In this document: positions 1-12,513 of the stretch, in pieces
Position numbering within the stretch: position 1 is the stretch's first letter
Layout of the letters: each line of letters starts with the position of its first letter
DNA from: Lunularia cruciata
Taxonomy: Eukaryota > Streptophyta > Marchantiopsida > Lunulariales > Lunulariaceae
NCBI GenBank assembly: GCA_948567375.1
Contig: OX419758.1
Location: forward strand, 37,143,001 to 37,207,000
Reading direction: 5' to 3'
DNA: 64,000 bases
Notes under the pieces: generated by a model
Database searches by the model: none
Told to the model about the DNA's origin: nothing
The model's input: only the letters and a program-made list of their open reading frames with translations
Program-made: the position numbers and the translations under genes

Positions 1-600
1 TTGCATACCAATATACTTTGAGACCTTGCACACCCAACACCCTTCCAAGAGGATGAATAATCAATCCTTCCAAAATTGCATCATGAGTAGGTCACTAATC
101 ACAACATACACTATTATCACTTGATCATCTTGGACTAAATATAAATCTGCCCTAATTTGCATAGTCTGTACAGAATACCAGCACTCCTTCCAAGCAAGAT
201 ATCCACTCTCTCATTCTATGGCAAACACAATATCCTTGATGGCATCATGGGTAGTTATCCTCTATCTTCTAAAAGGAAATCATGTAATATAGGTCCCTAT
301 TGCATCTAGTCTAAAACAACACTCACAAGTGAGTAATGAAGATACATATTGGTAGTACCAAACCTAGATAAAACCTTAGTGCTATAGAGAATGTAGCTAA
401 TGCAAGTCGGAATGCCTAATGCACCGTCAAGCTAGGATCCAAGAGCCTACATGCATGCTAGAGCAAGAGCAAAGACATACTCTAGTAGCACAAGGGATGG
501 ATGAGTCAACTAAGAGCAAATGTCGAGTATGCTAAAACTAATGATCCATCAAGGAAGAATGCAAACCTTGGGTCAAATCAAGAGGTAAGGAAATGAAGGA
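1..600 (-). pseudogene. RLE-A non-LTR retrotransposon fragment (endonuclease region)
   Basis: This stretch aligns by eye, on the same strand, with 6920-7510 of the larger RLE-A copy. Shared blocks include the segment for the C-terminal zinc knuckle and restriction-like endonuclease (the start-to-end order matches 'CCAAGTATAAATCTGCCCT', 'TATCCACTCTCTC' and 'GGCATCATGGGTAG'). Relative to that copy it is rich in C-to-T and G-to-A changes and has no usable reading frame. It runs off the left edge, so its 3' end is not seen; similarity fades between about 565 and 610. It is an old, mutated copy with no coding capacity. Confidence 0.8.
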
Positions 601-3600
601 TAGAACATATCCACGTATCAAAAGCCTTAATTACATCTTTTTTGGGTTTTTACAATTGTCTAAATTCACTCTCAACGCTATGGTTAAAACTCCTTTGCCT
701 AGAATGGATTGACAATTATTTTGAGATTGTTTGAATCAAAGTTTAAAGCATTGTGAATATGTCAAAAGCCATTGGAGAAAGTATTTGCATATATATTCTA
801 AAGATTATTTCCATGTCCAATTATGAAAAATTGATGAACCCATGTAATGTAAAGAGAGGAAATTTTATGACTTCATGATCAAATGATTCTTGAAGACTAT
901 TTGGTTCTTAAAGTTTCCTTGCAAATTCCATGTTGTCAACAAAGGAAGGGAATTTGCAAGAACAATGTTGCATTTTGTGCTGGGTTTGTACATATCTATA
1001 TAGCCACTTCCTATACAAGATGGAGGATCCACTCTTAACCCACTACCATAGTGATGACCATGGTTAAATGTGCAAATCCAGCACATGCTGCAACATCCTC
1101 TCTTGTAAATTCCCTTCTTGAAGGGAATTTGAAAAGATGTGGTAATTGAAACTATTGGATTCCCACTCCCTATTGACTAACAACGTGGAATCTACACAAA
1201 ATTCCAAAAACTAAACATTATTCAAGATCATAAAACTACATAAGTTCCACTATTTGCACATATTCATCAAATTTGCATACTTTTAAATGTAAATGCTTTA
1301 TTGAGTGATTTCTTAAATGTTTGCATCACTTTGAACTTTGAGTCACACAATATTGAAGTAGTTATTCAACCCATTCAAGGTGTAGAAGACGGTGCCATAT
1401 TGTTATGATTGTTTATGGGTAAATTACAAACTTAGCACAAGATTTAATAAGAGGTTTGTGTAAGTGGAGGTCTTTAAGTTGTTGGGGTTGACCTAAGTGG
1501 AATTCCTTTAGAAGCAATCAAGGGAGTAGCAACTATAGGGTTGAACTTGCATTTCTACACCCTCAATGAGATTTGGCATCCTTCTTATCAACTACTCTCT
1601 TTAAAATAAGGTTGTTGGAAGGATTTACACTCTTTGTTGAAAACTCTCCGCTTGAAGAGTGTTGTTCTTGCAAGGAAAATTCAAAAACCAGCATATTTTA
1701 GAATCATCTAATCATGGAGCCACACAAGTCCCTATTTGCATGACTTCATCAATTTTACATATCTATGGATGCAAATATTATCTCAAGTGATTTCTTAAAT
1801 GTCAATATTGTTGTGAGATTTGAGTCAAAAAATATCAAAGTAATTATACAGCTTTAAGGTGAAAAAAAGTTGAAAGTAGCCATGAATAAATATGCAAACC
1901 CAATACAAGATGTAGCATCTCCTCTTGCAAAATCCACTCTTCAATTTGTGGACCTTCAACAATCTTTTCAAAAACGTCATCTTAAGAATCGGAGTTGATG
2001 AAAGAAGATGTTGCATCTTGTGTTGGGTTTTTACATTTACTCCCAACATTATGGTCACATCTTCTAAATCTTAATGGGTAAGATAATTATTTTGAAAATT
2101 TTGACTCAAAGTTCATAGGAATGTGGACATTTAAGAAATCATTTGAGAAACACAAGAATGAAAAATTGATGAAGTCATGCAAATAGCAGAACTTGTGTGG
2201 CTCCATGATCAAATAATTCTAAAACAATAGGTGGTTCTTCAATTTCCCTTGCAAGTTTTCCATTGTCAACAAGGAGAGAAACTTCAATCTTTTCAAAAAC
2301 CTCATCTTTAGGAGTGGATTTTGCAAGACAAGATATTACATTATATGTTTGGTTTGCATATTTATCCATTATCACTCTTGATATTATTGCACTTGAGTAA
2401 GAATGATATTGCATATGCATTGGAGGTGGCCATAAATAAGTGTTTAAACCTAGTATAAGATGTAACATCCTCTCTTGCAAACTCCACTCTTGATGATGAT
2501 GATGTTGTTGAAAAGATTAAAGTTTCACCCCTTGTTGACAACATAAATCTTTCAAGGCAATTTCAAGAACCAAACATTATTCAAAGATCATCTAATCATG
2601 GAGCCGCACAAGTTGCACTATTTGCATGGCTTCATAAATTTTGTATACTTATGGATGCAAAAACTTTCTTGTGTGATTTCTTAAATATATGCATTGCTTT
2701 GAAATTTAAGTTGAACGATATCAGAGTAATAACCTCAGCATTAAGATGTAGAAGAAGCATCCATAGTGTTAGGAATGGTTGTGCATAAATGTGTAAACCC
2801 ATTAAAAGATTCATCATCCCAGCTTGCAAACTTGACCTTTCAATTTGTATTACTTCAATCTTTTCAACAACATCATCTTCAAGAGGGGAGTTTTCAAGAG
2901 AGGATATTGCATATTGTATTAGGTTTGTGTATATTTCTCCATAGCCACTCTTGCTATGGAGAAATGCTATGGCCATTTCTTCCACACTTTAAGGAGTATA
3001 TACTTGCTTTAATATTGTATGACTCAAATTCACAATAATACAGATATTAAGAAGTCAATTGAAAAACTATTTGCATCTATAATTATGAAAATTTGATTAA
3101 GCCATATAAATAATAGAACTTGCACGACTTTATGATCGAATAATTTTGACAATATTTTGTTCTTGAATTTTCCTTGCATATTATTATTGATAAAAGGTGT
3201 AAAATTCAATCTTTTCAGCAACTTCCTATGTAGGAGGAGAGTTGACAAAAGGGTATGTTGAAACCCATTGATACTCAAGATACAAAAGATGAGGATCAAT
3301 ATATTAAATATGCAAGTTCTCACTCAATTGCTTTTGGAGGGATTGTATTCTATTGAAGTACCTCAACCTTCACAAATCCTATTTGCATCTTATGTTGGGT
3401 TTGCATAATTTTGCATGGACACTATTGGCAATATAGCCAATTCTTTCTCATCTTAAATGGGTGGAATAATTACTCCAATATTGTGCAACTGAAAGTCTAA
3501 ACAATTTGGACATTTAAGAAATCATTTAAACAAGTGTTTGCATCCATGGCAATAAAAATTTGATGAAGTTGCACAAATAGTGGAACTTATGTGACTCCAT

Positions 3601-5050
3601 GATTGGATAATTAAAAAAATAAATTTGGTTCCTAATTTTTTCTTGTAAGTTCTATATTATCAATATGGAGTACTAACCTACTTCAATCTTTTCAAGAACC
3701 TCATCTTCAATAGGGAAGTTTGCAACAGAGAAGTGGACATTGCATCTTATATTGGATTTACACATTTATCCATGACCACTCATAACACTAGATTCAAGAT
3801 CCATGCTTATCCAACTATCATAATATCAAGAATAGATATGGATAAATATGCAAATCTAGCATATTTAACTCCTTAGCATATTAGATGCATCATCTCCTCT
3901 TGCAAACTTTGCTCTTCAAGATTTTGTGCAAAAATTGAGATCATTTCCCTTGTTGACAACATAGAACATGTAAGGAAAATTCAAGAACCAAACATTGTTC
4001 CAAAATCATTTAGTCATAAATTTGCATAAGTTCCACTCTTTGCACGAGCTTGATAATTTTGGATACAAACACTTTTTAGAGCAAATTTTTTAAATTTTTG
4101 CATTACTTTGAACCTTGAATCAAAATTAAAACAACTGTATAACTCATTCATTATGCAAAAGAAGAGTTCATAATATGGGAATTTTAGCCATAAATAAATG
4201 TGCAAATCTAGCATAGAAAGTAATTGGAGTTTATGGAAGTGAAGGTATCTCAATTGTTGTGGTTGATAGAAGTAAAATCCCTCCAAAGTTAATTGAGATA
4301 GCAACAATTATGCAAATGAACTTGCATCGATGAGATGCTGATTTTTATCTTTTTTATCAAGAATCTAGTGAGCTTCAACATCCTCTTTGGAATACTCTTC
4401 TCTTGATAAGGTTGTTGAAAACAAAATTGAAGCACAATTCCCTACCAAATATCAGTGTTAGTTTAGAACTTGCAATTTTTTTAAAAGAATCTATTATTAT
4501 TCTAAAATCATCTGATTATGGAGCCATGGGAGTTCTACTATTTGCACAACTTTATCAAATTTTCATACTCATGACTGCAAACCCTTTGAGTAATTTTTAA
4601 ATGTTTATATTACTTTAAACAATGTCTTAAATGTATGCCTCACCTTGACCTTTGAGTCAAAGCAATCCTCTTTTGCCAACTCTACTCTTGAAGATAAGGT
4701 TGTTGAAATTCCACTTCTTGTTGTTGACAATGTGGAATCTACAAAGAAAATTAGAGAACTGTAAACATTGTTCCAAAAGAACTGCAAACATTATTCCAAA
4801 ATCATCTGATCATGGAACCACTTCAGTTGCACCATTCACATTGGTATTGCTATGGATGCAAACAATTTCTTGGTTGATTCCTTTAATGCCCATATTCATA
4901 TTCGTTGAGTCAAAAAATATAAAATTTAACTATTTAACCATATCACAACAAAAAAGGACCATTCACCGTAGTAGTGGGAGTGGACATGGATAAATGTGCA
5001 AACCCTAATTTTCAATTGGGGTTTCAAGAAACGGAGTTATTTCAGCTGTT
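600..5050. repeat. Array of diverged modules in alternating orientation
   Basis: About ten diverged copies of a 300-500 bp module fill this stretch. A marker segment (roughly 'ATCATGGAGCCACACAAGT' followed by 'CTATTTGCA') occurs forward near 1215, 1700, 2590, 4010, 4510 and 4800, and as its reverse complement near 815, 2200, 3130 and 3600. Neighbouring opposite copies form long imperfect palindromes, for example 1685-2240 with arms folding around about 1960, and another around about 1035. A second marker ('TGTGTTGGGTTTGCACAT'-like and its complement) lies inside the arms. Short ORFs here are chance products of the repeat. No transposase or RT was recognised. It could be a foldback-type element array or an inverted satellite. 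Confidence 0.7.
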
Positions 5051-5125
5051 GGGGTTGACAGAAGTTTAATCCATCTAGAAGCAATTGAGGGAGCAGTAAC
5101 TATAAATTTGACTGAACTTGGATCT
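5015..5125 (+). repeat. Third copy of a ~90-bp interspersed module
   Basis: A block containing 'GTTGTTGGGGTTGACAGAAG', then a few bases later 'AGAAGCAATTGAGGGAGCAG' and 'AACTATA', appears here and in diverged form at about 1475-1560 and 4220-4310, all in the same orientation. Each copy ends a run of the inverted modules, so it may mark a unit boundary of the array. Confidence 0.5.
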
Positions 5126-5154
5126 CTCATAGGTTGATTCCACCTTTTGCTTCA

Positions 5155-6115
5155 CAATCGTCAGATTGGACTAAAGGTTTACAGTCTTCCTTGATGGAGC
5201 AACAATGTGAGCATATGTTACATTCTCTCTTAGTCGACTTGTCCATTCCTAAGGTTACTAGAGCACGTCTTACTAGAGCAAGAGTGCAAGCTCTTGGATC
5301 CTAGCTTGACCTTGCATTAGGGCATTCTGATTCGCACCAACTACTTTCTCTACAATGATGAGGTTTTTCCTAGGTTTGGTCCACCCATCTGGATATTCAT
5401 TACTCACTTGTGAGGGTGGTTCTACACTAGATGCAACAGTGGTCCACATGACACGGTGCACTTTTGGAGGATAGAAAATAGCTACCCATGATACCATTAG
5501 GGACATAGTGTTTGCTATGGCACAAGAGAGTGGATACTTGGCTTGGAGGGAGCGTTCGTATGCTTTGCAGACGACATGTGTAAGAGCAAACTTATACTTG
5601 GTCCGAGATGATCAAGTGACAATAGCAAATGTCGTGGTTACAGACCCTATGCGAGATATAGTTTTGGAGGGAGTGATTACCCATCTCCCTTGGATGGGCA
5701 GCGAGTGCAGCATCAGGTCGCAAGGTCTCCAAGTATAGGGGCATGCAGCGAGGTCACCTCTTTGTTCCTCTAGCCTTGGAGTTATATGGAGCAATGGACA
5801 CGGCATTTGACACATTTGTCAAGGAGTGCACGAGAGCTTATCATGTTAGGCGTCAAGGGGTACCACTTTCACTCTCATACTTTATAGCATATTTTAGACA
5901 ACGTGTGTCCATTGCTCTACAGAAGGCAATGGCTGGTGCAATCCATAGGAGAGCAATCACATTAGGTGATGTTTCTTTGGATGTTCCAGTTGTGTGTAGA
6001 CCGCACAACTTGCATAGCTCAGATATCTTAGGTGCGGTTGGGCAGATTTCTCATATAGATTCTGTTGGGTCTTCCCATCCTTTGTTTGTCCTATGCGGTC
6101 GTCTTTTACTTACAT
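5155..6115 (+). pseudogene. RLE-A copy, 5'-truncated, endonuclease end
   Basis: The sequence begins abruptly at a point equal to about 7510 of the larger RLE-A copy and continues to that family's 3' tail, in the opposite orientation. Frames at 5508-5738 and 5743-6240 carry the endonuclease region (a 'YLVRDDQV' strand, the 'GHLFVPLALELY' block and the 'RRQGVPLSLSYF' block) and match the larger copy closely; stops and a frameshift lie before 5508. Near 6068 the tail lacks about 75 bases between two short similar sequences (TGTTGGG and GATGGGG), so the reading frame runs on past the usual end to 6240. This is a typical 5'-truncated LINE insertion followed by a small deletion. Confidence 0.85.
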
Positions 6116-6479
6116 ATGTTGATTCTCATCTTTCTGCATTCATTGAGAGTTTAAATATTCATAAATGTTATGCTGTTAGTAATCAAAGCATTTGGACCGT
6201 TCATGCTAGCAAGTTATACCTCGAGTATTTAGGTCACTAGATTGCGTTTATATTCCTGCTTAAAAGATGAAACGATGCGGTCATCTTTTTCCAAAATTAA
6301 AAGATGAAGAGAAGTTCACAATAACATTGTTTCTTGGGTACGTAGGGCTCTTCAGTCTCCAGAGTTGCAGTAAAGTTAAGGGAATGAAGGCATATCGCGT
6401 AAAACTGTCACTGGAGCGTTTATAGGAGTTCTGTAGCTAGAAATGCAACCACCTGTGACTCTGACCGTGAAAAGGTAAC

Positions 6480-9400
6480 CACACCATTTCTGGAGTGAAC
6501 CAAAAATAAAGGGAAAAAGGTGACCGCGTAGGAAAAATGAAGGATGGGAAGACCCCATCAAGCCATACAAGGGAGAGACAAAAAAGGTAACATGGGGCTA
6601 AGCCCCAATAGAGTCTGTATGAGAAATCTGCCCTACCGCACCTAAGATATCCGAGCTATGCAAGTCGTACGGTCTACACACAACTGGAGCATCCAAAGAA
6701 ACATCACCTAATGTGATTGCTATCCTATGGATTGCACCAGCCACTGCCCTTTGTAGAGCAATAGACACACGCTGTCTAAAGTAAGCTACAAAGTATGAGA
6801 GTGAGAGTGGTACCCCCTGACGCCTAACATGATAAGCGCACTCCTTGACAAATGTGTCAAATGCTGTGTCCATCGCTCTATATAACTCCAAGGCTAGAGG
6901 AACAAAGAGGTGACCTTGCTGCATGCCCCTATACTTGGAGACCTTGCGACTTGCTGCTGCACTCGCCGCCCATCCAGGGGGATGGGTAATCACTCCCTCC
7001 GAAACTGTATCCCGCGTAGGGTCCTTGACCACGACATCCGCTACTATCACCTGATCATCTCGGACCAAGTATAAGTCTGCCCTGACACGTGTTGTCTGCA
7101 ACGCATACAAACACTCCCTCCAAGCTAAGTATCCACTCTCTCGTGCCATAGCAAACACTATGTCTCTAATGGCATCATGGGTAGCTACCCTCTGTCCTCC
7201 AAAAGGACACCGTGTCATGTGGACCGCCGCTGCATCTAGTGTAGAACCACACTCACAAGTGAGTAGTGAAGATGCAGATGGGTGGACCAAACCTAGGCAA
7301 AACCTCATCGCTGTAGAGAAAGTAGCCGGTGCGAGTTGGAAAGCCCTAATGCATGGTCGAGCTAGGATCCACGAGCGTGCACCCTTGCCAGAGCAAGAGT
7401 GTAGACGTGCTCTAATAGCCTGAGGAATGGACGAGTCAACTAAGAGAGAATGTGGCGTATGCTCACACTATCGCTCCATCAAGGAAGACTGTAGACCTCT
7501 AGTCCAATCTGACGATAGTGAAGCAAACGATGGAAAACCCTCTTGTGCTTGTGGGGATAGACTATCTCTCGTCTGCCGCAATAACACCTGGAGAGAAAAG
7601 GATCCTCCCTCCACCTTTGTCACATAAGTCTCCAAAACCGGCCTATCAGCAACCACAAAATGAGAGGCAAGTAGGGGTGCCGAGAGAGCCCAACTACCCA
7701 AAAATGCTATAGTTGCCATCTCCTCCATAGAAAGCAAGCCAACCCCACCACATGAGATCGGTAGAGCCGTCTATCTACGTGCCAAATCTCCTGTCACACA
7801 CTCAAAAGTCCTTGGTCCAATAATATCACCAAAGACTCCCATAATCCTCCTATCAAATGCTCTCAAACGTGATAGGAAGGTCGGTGAGGGGGAAATTGTA
7901 CGGATGAGGTAGGATGGTCGACGAGCAATATTGGAAGAGAGTATACCAAATGCCACCTGCGGATCTCCTAGTAATGGAAGGTCATCTACATGGAGAACAT
8001 CCTCTGCAAGGGCAGCGTCCAAGAAGCGTGTGACAAAATCCTCCAATCCTACCGGCACTCCAAGAACACGAAGTCCATCTGTGGATGTGATACACCACTC
8101 TGGAAGCTCAAGGTAGAGAGGGATACCTAAAGGGGACCATGCCCTACACTTTGACACCTTGAATCTCAAGCGTACCAGATGTAGCTTGGTAGTCAAGTAG
8201 TCAAAGGCCTGCCTAATCTGATCTACAGGGCCTATGATATGTGTATCATCTGCCAAGGAGGGAAATACACAACCTGGCATGGCCAAAGTAGTAGATAGGA
8301 GAGCTCTAAAGTGAGCCATGGCAAATAAGGGCCCCCCCAAAGGATCTCCCTATCGTGTACCAACAACTGACTCCAAGACGGTGACTCCCTCCTATGAACC
8401 ACCATGTTGGTAGGAAAGGGAAGCAGGAGAGCCATAAAAAGACCGCACAAAAGGAATGAGACTCGCCAAGGATCCACCAGCCTCCCTAAGCTCTCTAAAG
8501 ATGGATGCACGTGAGACGCTATTAAAAGCGTTCTCAACATCCACCTGTAGGACAACCCACTCCAGATGGATATCTAGGAGTGCTCTAATGCCTAGAGATA
8601 TAGCCTCACATCCTCCAGGTGTAGCTACTCCAAACTAATGTGGACTAAGGTGCTGTCGAAAGTGAGAGCGATGCTAAAGGACAATGGTACGACTGACCAA
8701 ATGCAAAAAGATCTCTCCAATAGCAATCGGTCTAATGCCTCCCGTGTCCTTCTCAATCGCGAGAAGTCTACTAGCACCTAAGACCCGACTAACAGACATA
8801 GGAATGTCTCCTCTCGCTACTGCTGCAACCACCTGAAACAACTTGGTAAAACCACTAGAAGGATCATCTGCCTGGAAGCAATCTCTAAGGTGCTCATAAA
8901 CCATCCCTGACAAGCCTCTTGAGGAAAGGCAAGGGGCAGTGCACAATGCTTGTGCAAATAGCGACCTATCAAGACATAAAGGCTGCTCAGGCTGATAATC
9001 TAAGACCTCTAGTGGTAGTCCTTCTATTGCTATAAGATGTAATGAGCGTAGGGAAGAGATGGTCTCATTAGTAGAACTCGCTATAGACAAAGGGTGTAGC
9101 GCTTGTGCTGCTCTACTAAACTCTCCCGCCTGACCCAATGTCCTACATCGTCGTAATCGAGTGTAATCTATGGTATCTTGTGGCAATGCCTGTCTCCTAA
9201 ATCGTGTAGCCCTAACAGACTCTTCCTGAAGCGCTGCCCAATCCCCCGCTCGGAATCAACAAAATCTAGCCACCACCTCTCTATGCCCCGCGCGTCCCCC
9301 TCTAGCATAACGAAGACACCATCGAGGGAGTAGGAGGAATAGGAACCACGCTAACTCGTCCAAGAGATCACGTGCCAAACGATCCAGTGGTAGGCAAAAA

Positions 9401-9850
9401 GCCTGTCTAGCCTCATCATGGAGTGTGTGGGGTAGCCTATGACATGGAAAACTAGTCTCAAATAACCCCAAAATGCAACCCGCCTGAGAAGCTAACCACT
9501 CCCACGACTCGATCAGTATCCCTGGAACGATCAACGAAGGTATAGAAGAAGAGTGCGTAATCCTGAGTGTCACTATTGTCGATGCGGTCGCTTGTCTCAC
9601 GTGGACATCCCAAGTGGTCCAATCATAGTCCTTGTGCATCCTTCCCACATGGGTCTTTACCCCTTGCGAGGTAAAGCGTTGGTGACACACCGGGCATGGT
9701 GTATCCTGACCCGCTCTAGGCGACCCCACATGGGAAGGTGTAGCCATGGCTAGCACAAGAATAGTGATAGTAACACATGATACTCCTCTCCATATCTCCC
9801 CATATCTGCAAAACCACAACCCCTCACATCCCAACTCACATAAGAAAATA
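6480..9850 (-). mobile_element. RLE-A: near-complete non-LTR retrotransposon with restriction-like endonuclease
   Basis: The element reads right to left: C2H2 zinc finger, reverse transcriptase, CCHC-like knuckle, restriction-like endonuclease, then a structured 3' tail ending near 6515 in 'TACGCGGTCACC' and a T run. There are no LTRs and no poly(A). This order is that of the early-branching R2-type non-LTR groups, not of the L1 and RTE LINEs common in plants, which use an apurinic-type endonuclease. The 5' end is uncertain; sequence beyond about 9850 is AT-rich and may be leader or flank. No TSD was identified. Pieces of the same family occur at 1-600, 5155-6115, 10.4-12.7 kb and 24.2 kb. 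Confidence 0.85.
6598..9747 (-). pseudogene. RLE-A polyprotein ORF (ZF-RT-knuckle-RLE), seven nonsense codons
   Basis: From the ATG at 9747 one frame runs 1049 codons to the stop at 6598 with no frameshift. Residues 18-38 are a zinc finger (C-x2-C-x11-H-x4-H). RT motifs are 'DVENAF' (D403), 'GDPLGG' just before residue 470, and the catalytic pair ADD (D500, D501). A knuckle C831-x-C833-x9-H843-x3-C847 precedes the nuclease, where D891, D904 and K908 ('ADVVVK') fit a PD-(D/E)xK fold, although the usual P before the first D is A. Seven in-frame stops lie at 9256, 8674, 8635, 8392, 8350, 7771 and 7468. Family knowledge: the protein would nick target DNA and prime reverse transcription there. As it stands it cannot be translated whole. 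Confidence 0.85.
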
Positions 9851-10384
9851 ATCTCTCCAAACCCTAGAATCTATAAACTCTCATAACTTTCAATTTCCAT
9901 CTCCAAAATTTTTAAATTAAATTCCCATGGAATTTAATCACAAAAACCAAGAGATTAGAAATGAAAATTCACAACCCATCACTCTCAATGTATAATGATC
10001 ACTCTCAACCCTAAAAAAGCTAAAAATCTTCATAACTTTCTACTCCATTCTCCATAGTCTTCAATCTAGGTACCAATGGAACCAAAATTGAAAAACAAAG
10101 AGAATTGACTATTCACTCAAATACTACATGCTAGAGAACATTCAGAAATTATCAAAATTGTCTAACGTCTCTCCCTCTCCTCTCCCGTCTCCACACTCTC
10201 CTGCATCTCCCCCGCGCCGACTCGATGACTCATTCATCACTCTTTCATCACTAAAGCATCATTGAGGATGCGGAAGCAAGGATGAGGATTTTGTCTTCTG
10301 TAACTTTAGAGACTTAATATCTCACAGATGTTTATATACCTGAGCGCAGTAGGGAAGCTTTCTCCTACCGATATTACTGGAACT
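9851..10384. other. AT-rich stretch upstream of RLE-A, no gene seen
   Basis: The stretch is AT-rich with a CT-rich patch near 10165-10215. It could be RLE-A 5' leader or flanking DNA. No ORF, RNA gene or repeat was recognised. Confidence 0.4.
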
Positions 10385-10475
10385 TAGCCTCATTTTTGCT
10401 CTTTTGCCCCGTCCTTATACGGGGTTGATAGGGTCTTTCCATCCTGCGTGTTTTTTACGCGGTCGCCTTGAAACA
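10385..10475 (+). mobile_element. RLE-A 3' tail fragment
   Basis: It contains the family's terminal block in forward orientation ('GATAGGGTCTTTCCATCC', then 'TTTTTTACGCGGTCGCC') preceded by a GCCCC...GGGG pair. The upstream part of the tail is diverged or missing, and no TSD was seen. Confidence 0.65.
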
Positions 10476-11887
10476 GTTACGATGTTCGACATCCACTTTT
10501 TTAGTGCTGAACGTTTAACATTTGGCGGAGGATTTTCATTATGTATCGAAGGAAAAAACTTCGATACATATTGGAAGCAAAGGAATCGTCCATAGAAAGT
10601 TTATACGGTTAGTCCTTAAAAACCCCAAAAGCAAGACCCTATAATGTTCCGTTTATTAGGATAAACCTCCAAGGATTATCCGATACAGTACCGGCAAACA
10701 TCAGGAACTCCAATTGGATATGCTTCTGTAGCCGAGAGATGTTTTCCCATCCTTTGCCTCAACGACCTACACCTTTGCCGTCGCTTTACGAACAGTATAT
10801 GACGCCATCCATCCGACACGGAAAGATTCGCGCAGTTTGAACTCATACCCCGCAATTTGCATCATCCAGCTGTGGGATTAACGATTCATTCCATTTCACC
10901 TACCTGTAAGACTTTCTTACCTTTGACTGTAAGATCCCTCCCATCCGCTGGTGCTGCTCCACTACTGCTGTTCAGGACTAGCTAAAAGATATCTAGGTTT
11001 CAGCAATCACACCAATTAGTTGATGTTCCCGTGAAAGCATTGTTCGGACATAGACTGCCTACACCCGTCCCGTGCTGAAGTGTGCAGGTAAGATCTTATG
11101 GATCCTCCTCGCTGGGTTGAGTACGCGTGCTTCAAAGACAGGGCTCCGCTCGCTGTGTAAGAAGTACGCATAACTGTGTACCGGAGTCGGTCGACTTAGG
11201 CTTTACCCTGGTAGATCATAACAATCATCCTTGGCCATTTGCTATGTCTGATAATCAGTCGCGATTCTCACAGCACAGCGTTTGTCACGTGGGAAAGGCT
11301 TTGTCTCATTTGCGGGTTGCCACTCGCGCCTAAATCTCGCCCTTGATGGTTCGGTTTCTTCTGCATTAATGGTTCAGAGCACTTACAGACCGTGAAGCCG
11401 GTCAAAGATACCGACTGGGGAGGTCCTCACTGGTTGCTAGAGCATCCAAGCATCTTCTCGGCGGAACCAACCAACCAAGTAACTATTTGGTAAGTTAGGG
11501 GAACCGTTGGATGAGCCAGTAAGCAGGGCACGATCGATGCCAGTCAAACATGGACCGGCATTTCATTGGCTCCACGACGCTGGCCACATCCTCATGCATT
11601 TGACATTCTTCCTTTCCCAGTGTCGAGCTACTTACTCACTTCTTACTGTGGTGACTCTACCAGCTATAAACCCCCCCACATGATTGGTTCTGCAGCTTTA
11701 CTCTCTTTCAGCATGGGGCTACTTTTGCACTGGCTCTTTTGAAGTTCTCATCGCATACTGATAGGAACAATCTTCTTCTGATTTATCTGTTGGGTTTCTC
11801 TGCCAGCATATATTCCTGTTCTTTTATTTTAAAGGGTGATTCATTTTCCACGTACACTTGAAGTACTTATCCTTATGTATATTTTCG
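10476..11887. other. Unassigned 1.4-kb segment between opposed RLE-A tails
   Basis: The base composition is more balanced than in the surrounding AT-rich DNA. Short ORFs (for example 11127-11333) show no recognisable domain. I compared it by memory with rRNA and tRNA features and saw no convincing match. It is flanked by RLE-A tails in opposite orientation. Confidence 0.4.
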
Positions 11888-11985
11888 AGCTTATAGGCGA
11901 TCGCGTAGAAAACACGAAGGACGTGAAGACCTGTACAAGGGTGAGACAAACGAGCTAAAATGAGGTTAAACCCCCAGGGGTGTTT
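11888..11985 (-). mobile_element. RLE-A 3' tail fragment
   Basis: Reverse-orientation terminal block: 'GGCGATCGCGTAGAAAACAC', then 'GAAGGACGTGAAGACC', then a run reading 'GAGCTAAAATGAGGTTAAAC'. This matches the tail order of the other copies with many substitutions. Confidence 0.6.
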
Positions 11986-12136
11986 TTTCTCTCTCAAGAG
12001 TATTGATATGAAAATCTACCCAATGAAAGACTACTTGTTTCAGAATGCTTGAACATGTTTGAGATTATTAGCTGAGGTTCACCGCGTGGATGTGCTAGAA
12101 TTATTAAAAGTCTAACCAGTATCTTGCTAACGAAGA

Positions 12137-12222
12137 AAGGCGACCGTGTAGGATAACAAGAAGGATGTGAAGACGGAACCCATCAAGCCGTACAAGGATA
12201 CAAACATACGAGGGATATATTT
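12137..12222 (-). mobile_element. RLE-A 3' tail fragment
   Basis: It carries 'AGGCGACCGTGTAGGATAAC' followed by 'AAGGATGTGAAGACGG' and 'CCCATCAAGCCGTACAAGG', the reverse-orientation tail of the family. Confidence 0.65.
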
Positions 12223-12513
12223 AAGAGCTAAGCAGCTATATATATTTATAATCTGGAGCATCTGCTACCGCTCAACGAGTTGATAGAATATTTTGGACTA
12301 ATAATGTCCTTCGTTTGTTGTTGAGAAGTTCCAGGTGTCCAGGTTATTATGATACCTGCATGCATGATTCGTATAATGTTTCTAAAAAAGTTATGCATGG
12401 AGCCATAATGTCAGAGGAATAGTGTGCTAAACTCTTTCCAGGCATGATTAATTTTTCGTATTTAAATTGGATGAGGATCATGTGACAAAAGACACTGACT
12501 TTTATATTTTATC

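Noticed and set aside
865-3323. Short ORFs of 60-117 codons in the inverted array
   Set aside because: They occur on both strands of the same repeat module, lack domains and change frame between copies; they are by-products of the repeat.
10600-11700. Possible ribosomal RNA or tRNA genes in the more balanced segment
   Set aside because: No conserved rRNA core strings or tRNA A/B boxes could be matched with confidence.
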